A model generated the notes under the pieces. The model saw only the letters and a list, made by a program, of their open reading frames with translations. It had not been told where the DNA came from and searched no databases. From NCBI GenBank assembly GCA_017453465.1, contig JAFTEV010000028.1, forward strand, positions 40,492 to 104,491: a stretch of 64,000 nt of DNA. Direction: 5' to 3'. This stretch comes from Bacteroidaceae bacterium. Lineage in GTDB: Bacteria > Bacteroidota > Bacteroidia > Bacteroidales > Bacteroidaceae. This document shows positions 58,896 through 64,000 of this stretch, one piece after another (position 1 is the stretch's first letter; every line of letters starts with the position of its first letter). A program made the position numbers and the translations under genes.

Positions 58896-61800
58896 TTATT
58901 CGCCGAGGTATTTTTCTATGAGCAGGGCGATGTCTTCGACGGTGAGCTGGCCGTCGCCGTCGAGGTCGATGCCTGTGGGGGCTTCGGGGGTGAGGTAGGC
59001 ATCGATGAGGGTGGTGATGTCGATCAGGTCGAAGTTGCCGTCACCGTTGATGTCGTAATTGGGTGTTTCCTCCTCGCGGGTTTGCTTATAGGTTTCGCCC
59101 AGGGCAAGCAGGTTGTCGGCGTATGTGGTGATGAGCTTGGCGGAAGTCAGCTCGGTGTCGGCACGATGGGAGAACTCGTGTTCGGCAGCACGGATGGCGG
59201 CGGCGTAGTCTGCGTAGGCAGCCACGGTGACGCTGTCTTTGTATTCGTCCAGCATGTCGTGGGCTTGCTGAATGGCCTTAGCCAGTTCGACGTAGGCTGG
59301 GTCGATGAGCAAGCTGGGATAGGCGCGGAAAGTCTTGGTCAGTTTCTCATCGTAGAAATAGCCACCGAGGGCTTCGACGGGAGTGCCTTCGGCTGCGGGC
59401 ACGAAGTATTGCTTCTCTTCGGAGTTGAGCAGTTGTGCCTTGGCGGGTGTGACGGTAGCCGTGTAGGTGCCCACGATGGCGGGGTCGACGTTGGTCTGCG
59501 GAGCAGCAAGTACGGGTGTGCTCCTGGCTCCAGAAAGGGAGATGAGTTCTGTGTTGCCAAGCGATGAAGTCATAATGAGGTAAGTCTGACCTGCGTCGAG
59601 TGTGTCGAGGTCGGTGACAGACTTCGTGGTGAGGCCCGTGGTTTTGTGTGAATCAATGCGGCGGGCAATGATTCCGTCGGGCACATAGGCACGGAAGGGC
59701 ACGGTGACGAGGTGCCAGCGGGCTGTCTCGGTGCCGAGGTCGAGTGTGGCGTTCCACGCAGAAAAGTCGGACAGGGGGCGGAAGTCGTAGCCAACCGTGA
59801 GGCGGAGAACGGGACAGGCGTTGTTGCTGAGGACATTGGCTGTGGTGTAGCTGCGTCCTTCAGGTGCATAAACCAAGGCATTGGGACACGGAAGGACGGC
59901 GGGGTCGAAGTTGTCGGTGAAGGATTCCACGCTGGTGAGGTCGTAGTTCTGTGCCGTCTTGTTGGTTGTGCGCTTCACAATGGTCTCAAAGGTTGACTTG
60001 TCCCAGTGGCCGTTGAAGACAAGAAGTCCGTCGGAGAGTTTGGCGGTGAGGTCGCTGCTGCCTGTCACCACGAAGTAGGCACGCTCTGTGGCCGTGGGTG
60101 AAATGTCGAGCGTGTCTTTAGAGACCAACGTGCTCCACTGATTGCAGATTTCGGCGCAGTACAGTTTGCCTGCCTCGATGGGACAACTGCTGGTGCTGGA
60201 GACGCTGAAGGTGATGGGGGTGTTCTGGTGGGCTGGCAGCAGGATGCCCGTGGCACTCTTGGTGCCGTTGAGTGTCCAGGCGGCGGCGGCTTCGTCATAG
60301 ACGTAGATGTTCAGTCGGCCTGTGCCCTCGTAGTCAATGTTTCCAGCGTTATAGACGTAGGCTGTGACGGAGGCTTTGTCGCTATAGAACTTCTGGTACA
60401 GAATGTCGTCGTGCACCTCGCTGTCGGCAGAGCCGTTGGCCTTGATGTCTGTGAAGACGAGTTGGGCCGTTGCCAGTTCTGGCTGGACTTCTATCTGCTG
60501 CAAGATGTTGAGGTTTTCGTCGGTCAGTGTGATGTACCATGTCTTGGTGCTGGTGGGCTTGCAGGTGAGGCGCAATGTGGCCGAAGTGCCTGTGGGGATG
60601 ATGGTCTCGGTGTCGGACGACTTTGCGTCCTTCAGGGCTGTGGGCTTCGTCTTGCTGGTGGCGGCAAAGAGGTAGAAGCCGCTCTGGGGCAATGTGGAAT
60701 TGTTCTGCACGGTCACTTCAAATTCGTTAGTGCGCTGTGCATAAACGGTACCTGCGGGCTTGAGGCTTACGTCCATGTTCCAGTGGGCGGGAATGGCACC
60801 TATGAGTGCCGACTGATAGTCCTTGAAGCCGTTCATGCCTGTGGAGGTGTCCACCGTGTAGTAGCCGTCGGACTGTCCGCCCCAGCCAAAGTTGAACCAG
60901 AAGAGGTCCTTGGTCTTCTGGTAGCCATGAACCACGACGGCGTGTCCGCCCTGGTCGGGGTGTTGCCCCGTGTACATGACGGGGCGGCCAGCAAGGAGTT
61001 CGTTGTAGAGCAGTTGCACCCAGGCTTCCTGTCCGTAGGAGGAGCGGTAGTGCACTGTGCCGCCCTTCATGCCATAGTAGGCACTGAAGGTGTAGGGAAT
61101 TTTCTCGATGTTGCCCGATGTGCTGCTGCCGTATGTGAGCCATGTGGCAGCACCTGTGGCAAAGACAAATTCGGCCACGGCTTCACGCGAAGCGGCTGAC
61201 TCGCCACTGCCATAGCTGTCCTTCATCAGGTCCCAATGCAGTTCGGTGCCTTGGGGTACACTCTCTGTGACGGGTGCATCGCCGTAGCCGTAGGTAGGAG
61301 TGGTGGCCTGGAGTGTGGCGGGCAGGTCTTTGCGCCAATAGTAGAGCACCTGGCTGGCAGCCGTGGCTACGCATCCTGTGACGGCTCGGTTCTGGGTGCC
61401 AGTGAGGTATGGACACCTGTCGTTGTAGGGGCTGCTCTGGTGCCAATGGCTCGTCATGAGGGGAGAAATGTTCACGCGGTCGGCTGCAGCACGGCGTTGC
61501 TTGGCTTCGGACTGTTTCGGCTGGTTGGTGCCCGTGAGCTGTGCTTCCTCTACAGCTTGAGTCCAGGCGTTGAACATGTCCTGCAGTCCTTCGGGGATGT
61601 TGTTCTCGTCGAAGTCGCCCTGTTCGGTGTAGCCCAGGATGTCGGGCATACAGTCGTCGCCAGCCACGATGATATAGCCCCGCCCTGCCCCACGGCTGTA
61701 GATGTAGAAAGGAGCTGTAGCTGCCACGGCGGGACTGAGCTTGCGGGCTTTGGTCTCAGTGCGTTGTGCTTTCTTTACCAATGTCAGGTTGTCTTGACCC

Positions 61801-61904
61801 AAGAAGTCTGCGGCCAACAGCCTTGCTGCATCGGCATCCACAGGGTCGGCACTGGCATTCACTGCTGCCAGCGCAAAGGTCAGTAAGGATAGTAGTTTTT
61901 TCAT
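58896..61904 (-). CDS. C10-family (streptopain-like) cysteine protease with dockerin-like tail
   Basis: A secreted 1002-residue protease. Signal MKKLLSLLTFALAAVNASA; then an inhibitory prodomain (about 20-140); catalytic domain with Cys178 in AVTGCVATAASQVLYYW and His321 in GGHAVVVHGY, followed by the FWFNFGWGGQSDGYY motif. Its architecture recalls interpain A of Prevotella. After several Ig-like domains the tail (NYDINGDGNFDLIDITTLIDAYLTP and GIDLDGDGQLTVEDIALLIEKYLGE) forms two calcium-binding repeats of a type I dockerin. Dockerins attach enzymes to cohesin scaffolds; none is in the window. The tail could instead serve as a surface or stability module. Confidence 0.92.
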   Translation of the reverse strand: MKKLLSLLTFALAAVNASADPVDADAARLLAADFLGQDNLTLVKKAQRTETKARKLSPAVAATAPFYIYSRGAGRGYIIVAGDDCMPDILGYTEQGDFDENNIPEGLQDMFNAWTQAVEEAQLTGTNQPKQSEAKQRRAAADRVNISPLMTSHWHQSSPYNDRCPYLTGTQNRAVTGCVATAASQVLYYWRKDLPATLQATTPTYGYGDAPVTESVPQGTELHWDLMKDSYGSGESAASREAVAEFVFATGAATWLTYGSSTSGNIEKIPYTFSAYYGMKGGTVHYRSSYGQEAWVQLLYNELLAGRPVMYTGQHPDQGGHAVVVHGYQKTKDLFWFNFGWGGQSDGYYTVDTSTGMNGFKDYQSALIGAIPAHWNMDVSLKPAGTVYAQRTNEFEVTVQNNSTLPQSGFYLFAATSKTKPTALKDAKSSDTETIIPTGTSATLRLTCKPTSTKTWYITLTDENLNILQQIEVQPELATAQLVFTDIKANGSADSEVHDDILYQKFYSDKASVTAYVYNAGNIDYEGTGRLNIYVYDEAAAAWTLNGTKSATGILLPAHQNTPITFSVSSTSSCPIEAGKLYCAEICNQWSTLVSKDTLDISPTATERAYFVVTGSSDLTAKLSDGLLVFNGHWDKSTFETIVKRTTNKTAQNYDLTSVESFTDNFDPAVLPCPNALVYAPEGRSYTTANVLSNNACPVLRLTVGYDFRPLSDFSAWNATLDLGTETARWHLVTVPFRAYVPDGIIARRIDSHKTTGLTTKSVTDLDTLDAGQTYLIMTSSLGNTELISLSGARSTPVLAAPQTNVDPAIVGTYTATVTPAKAQLLNSEEKQYFVPAAEGTPVEALGGYFYDEKLTKTFRAYPSLLIDPAYVELAKAIQQAHDMLDEYKDSVTVAAYADYAAAIRAAEHEFSHRADTELTSAKLITTYADNLLALGETYKQTREEETPNYDINGDGNFDLIDITTLIDAYLTPEAPTGIDLDGDGQLTVEDIALLIEKYLGE

Positions 61905-61916
61905 TTATAATTGTGA

Positions 61917-62068
61917 ATGAGGAATTAGGAATTAGGAATTGATACTCTAAGGAATGAGGAATTAGGAATGAGGAATTAGGAATTGATACTCTAAGGAAAG
62001 AGGAATTAGGAATGAGGAATTGATACTCCAATTGTGAATTGTTAATTGTGAATTGTTAATTGTGAATT
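61917..62068. repeat. Composite heptamer repeats, GGAATTA/GGAATGA then AATTGTG/AATTGTT
   Basis: Tandem seven-base units GGAATTA, GGAATGA (61919-62027) are interrupted three times by GATACTC, and the third passes in phase into AATTGTG/AATTGTT units (62029-62066). The first part matches the repeat at 16.7 kb and the second that at 18.1 kb, so this locus joins two families. It fills the gap between the protease start and the lepA end. Confidence 0.85.
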
Positions 62069-62080
62069 ATGCATTATGAA

Positions 62081-63892
62081 TCAATCATCGTCCAGCTTGA
62101 GCACAGCGAGGAAGGCTTTCTGTGGCACAGACACATTGCCAATCTGCTTCATGCGCTTCTTGCCCCGCTTCTGTTTCTCCAGCAACTTGCGCTTGCGGCT
62201 TACGTCGCCACCATAACACTTGGCCAGCACATCTTTGCGTACCTGCTTCACCGTTTCGCGGGCCACAATCTTGCCGCCAATGGCTGCTTGGATGGCGATG
62301 TCGAACTGCTGACGAGGCAGCAAGTCCTTCAGTCGCTCACACATGCGGCGACCCAGCGTGACAGCGTTGTCAACATGGGTCAGCGTGGAGAGCGCATCGA
62401 CCGATTCGCCGTTGAGCAGGATGTCGAGCTTCACCAACTTTGAGGGACGGAAACCTGCGGGATGGTAGTCGAAGCTGGCATAGCCACGGCTCACGCTCTT
62501 CAGCTTGTCGTAGAAGTCAATCACGATTTCGCCCAGCGGCATGAGGTACTCTATCTCCACACGATTGCCCGCAATGAAGTCCTGCTTCACCAGTTCGGCC
62601 CGCTTGCCCAGACAGAGCGTCATGATGGGGCCGATGTAGTTGGCCGTCGTGATGACCGTGGCGCGGATGTAGGGTTCTTCCACGTGTTCAATGAGTGTGG
62701 GGTCGGGCATACCCGACGGGTTGTGCACCTCTTCTGCATTGCCATGCTTGTCGTACACCATGTAGGACACGTTGGGCACGGTCGTGATGACATCCATGTT
62801 GAACTCGCGGTCGAGCCGCTCCTGCACAATCTCCATGTGGAGCAGTCCCAGAAATCCGCAACGGAAACCGAAGCCCAGCGCAGCCGATGACTCGTGCTGG
62901 AATGTGAGCGAAGCATCGTTCAGCTGCAACTTCTCCAGGCTGGTGCGCAGGTTCTCGTAGTCTTCCGTCTCGATGGGATAGATACCCGCAAAGACCATGG
63001 GCTTCACTTCCTGGAATCCCTGTATGGCTTGGTCTGTGGGGTTGGCCACGGTGGTGATGGTGTCGCCCACCTTCACTTCCACCGCATTCTTGATGCCCGT
63101 CACGATGTAACCCACATCGCCCGTGCGCAGTTCCTTCTTGGGCACCATGTCCATCTTGAGCGTGCCAATCTCTTCGGCCAGGTATTCCTTCTTGGTATTG
63201 ATGAAGCGCACTTTTTCGCCGGGACGCATCACGCCGTTGATAATCTTGAAGTAGGCAATGATGCCACGATAGCTGTTGAACACAGAGTCGAAAATCAAGG
63301 CTTGCAACGGAGCCTCTTCGTCACCCACGGGGTGCGGAATGCGCTCCACGACGGCTCGCAGAATGTCGTCCACACCCTCGCCCGTCTTGCCCGAAGCATA
63401 GATAATGTCATCGGGGTCGCAGCCGATGAGATCCACAATCTCGTCGGCCACCTCTTCGGGCATGGCGTTGGGCATATCAATCTTGTTGATGACAGGGATG
63501 ATTTCCAGGTCGTGGTCGATGGCCATATAGAGGTTGCTGATGGTCTGTGCCTGCACACCCTGTGTGGCATCTACCACCAGCAGGGCACCCTCGCACGCCG
63601 CAATGCTTCGGCTCACTTCGTAAGAGAAGTCCACGTGTCCTGGCGTGTCAATCAGGTTCAGCACATAGCGGCCAGCGGCCAGTCCTTCCTTGCAGGGAGC
63701 ACCATAGTCATACTCCATCTGGATGGCGTGGCTCTTGATGGTGATACCACGCTCCTGCTCCAGGTCCATGTCATCCAACATCTGCCCCTGCGTAATCTGA
63801 ATCGTCTTCGTCCGTTCCAGCAAACGGTCGGCCAACGTGGATTTCCCGTTGTCAATATGTGCAATAATACAAAAATTACGGATATTCTTCAT
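62081..63892 (-). CDS. lepA: Elongation factor 4 (LepA)
   Basis: Ribosome-binding GTPase that remodels stalled or mispositioned elongation complexes. The 603 residues match LepA. GTP motifs: [15 protein letters not shown] (G1), [15 protein letters not shown] (G3), NKIDMP (G4), [10 protein letters not shown] (G5). C-terminal LepA domain includes [28 protein letters not shown] and [33 protein letters not shown]. In G1, Asn replaces the usual His before GKST. ATG 63892 gives the standard [12 protein letters not shown] start. Confidence 0.98.
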   Translation of the reverse strand: MKNIRNFCIIAHIDNGKSTLADRLLERTKTIQITQGQMLDDMDLEQERGITIKSHAIQMEYDYGAPCKEGLAAGRYVLNLIDTPGHVDFSYEVSRSIAACEGALLVVDATQGVQAQTISNLYMAIDHDLEIIPVINKIDMPNAMPEEVADEIVDLIGCDPDDIIYASGKTGEGVDDILRAVVERIPHPVGDEEAPLQALIFDSVFNSYRGIIAYFKIINGVMRPGEKVRFINTKKEYLAEEIGTLKMDMVPKKELRTGDVGYIVTGIKNAVEVKVGDTITTVANPTDQAIQGFQEVKPMVFAGIYPIETEDYENLRTSLEKLQLNDASLTFQHESSAALGFGFRCGFLGLLHMEIVQERLDREFNMDVITTVPNVSYMVYDKHGNAEEVHNPSGMPDPTLIEHVEEPYIRATVITTANYIGPIMTLCLGKRAELVKQDFIAGNRVEIEYLMPLGEIVIDFYDKLKSVSRGYASFDYHPAGFRPSKLVKLDILLNGESVDALSTLTHVDNAVTLGRRMCERLKDLLPRQQFDIAIQAAIGGKIVARETVKQVRKDVLAKCYGGDVSRKRKLLEKQKRGKKRMKQIGNVSVPQKAFLAVLKLDDD

Positions 63893-63916
63893 GCTATAAC
63901 AATCAGATTTCGGGCC

Positions 63917-63924
63917 CAAAGATA
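63917..63924 (-). promoter_or_regulatory. Promoter -7 box of lepA
   Basis: The minus strand reads TATCTTTG, 25 bases before the ATG; upstream is the AGTTAAA repeat. Confidence 0.6.
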
Positions 63925-63935
63925 CGGCTTTTTTT

Positions 63936-64000
63936 AGTTATAAGTTAAAAGTTAAAAGTTAAAATCCCGTGCGGAGTGCTTTTTTAGTGAAAAAGTTAAA
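63936..64000. repeat. AGTTAAA heptamer repeat, cut by window end
   Basis: AGTTAAA units (63942-63963) are followed by CCCGTGCGGAGTG, nearly the same as ATGCGGAGTG after the same units at 4.93 kb. A second AGTTAAA lies at the last bases. Confidence 0.8.

Noticed and set aside
58605-58998. Lys/Asn-rich plus-strand frames over the second 95-base element
   Set aside because: Similar peptides at both copies come from the repeat itself and have no start context.

Overview
The window looks like chromosomal DNA of a Bacteroidales bacterium, most likely in the Prevotellaceae. Evidence: promoters of the Bacteroidetes type (TTG or TTTG, about 20 bases, then TAnnTTTG) before many genes and few Shine-Dalgarno sites; TonB-dependent receptors with carboxypeptidase-like or STN N-termini and an ECF sigma/anti-sigma pair; GH97, imelysin, C69, C10-plus-dockerin and CcsBA families typical of the phylum. 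Coding DNA is fairly GC-rich, except one AT-rich restriction-modification island. No rRNA, tRNA, CRISPR array, prophage or intact insertion sequence was recognised.

Layout. 1-6283 (minus): pgk, then a substrate-binding lipoprotein, a TPR protein and an SF1 helicase that runs off the left edge. 6284-7630: a repeat-rich 1-kb gap and a toxin-antitoxin relic (antitoxin intact, PIN toxin broken). 7719-14535: a TonB-dependent receptor, then a sigma, anti-sigma and STN-receptor operon. 14622-25018 (minus): GH97 enzyme, zinc-peptidase-like protein, then a probable iron-uptake operon of porin, imelysin lipoprotein, di-heme cytochrome and fused CcsBA cytochrome-c assembly protein. 25499-31463: a 1188-residue double histidine-kinase-like protein, its response regulator, a membrane protein and a RIC/hemerythrin-LuxR regulator. 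31506-39603: nitroreductase, kdsC, maf, Lrp regulator, TPR protein, ispE, a sugar aminotransferase, a Rid protein, a candidate small RNA and nagB. 39719-47687 (minus): ClpB without its N-domain, an intact PIN toxin-antitoxin pair, an S41-like protein, rlmH, a fucP-type symporter and a GH10-like lipid- or glycan-directed enzyme. 47767-53291: cstA with a small partner, an outer-membrane barrel, nadC, a helix-hairpin-helix protein and a C69 peptidase. 53414-55893: an AvaI/BsoBI-type restriction-modification pair. 56155-63892: a BlaI/BlaR-like switch with a lipocalin-like sensor, a C10 protease with dockerin, and lepA.

The least explained structure is the intergenic DNA. Three separate gaps (about 25.2, 37.0 and 44.6 kb) hold arrays of degenerate, near-palindromic units repeated at an exact 22-base step. 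All three lie just upstream of a promoter, and their hexamer half-sites seem to be mixed in different combinations. A 95-base element with 24-base terminal inverted repeats and an internal 21-22-base step occurs twice, 51.5 kb apart, each time near a decayed 22-base-type repeat. A third class, heptamer tandem repeats folded into hairpins, occurs at five places. These repeat systems, the split kinase and the candidate RNA at 38.5 kb are the best leads for something undescribed.
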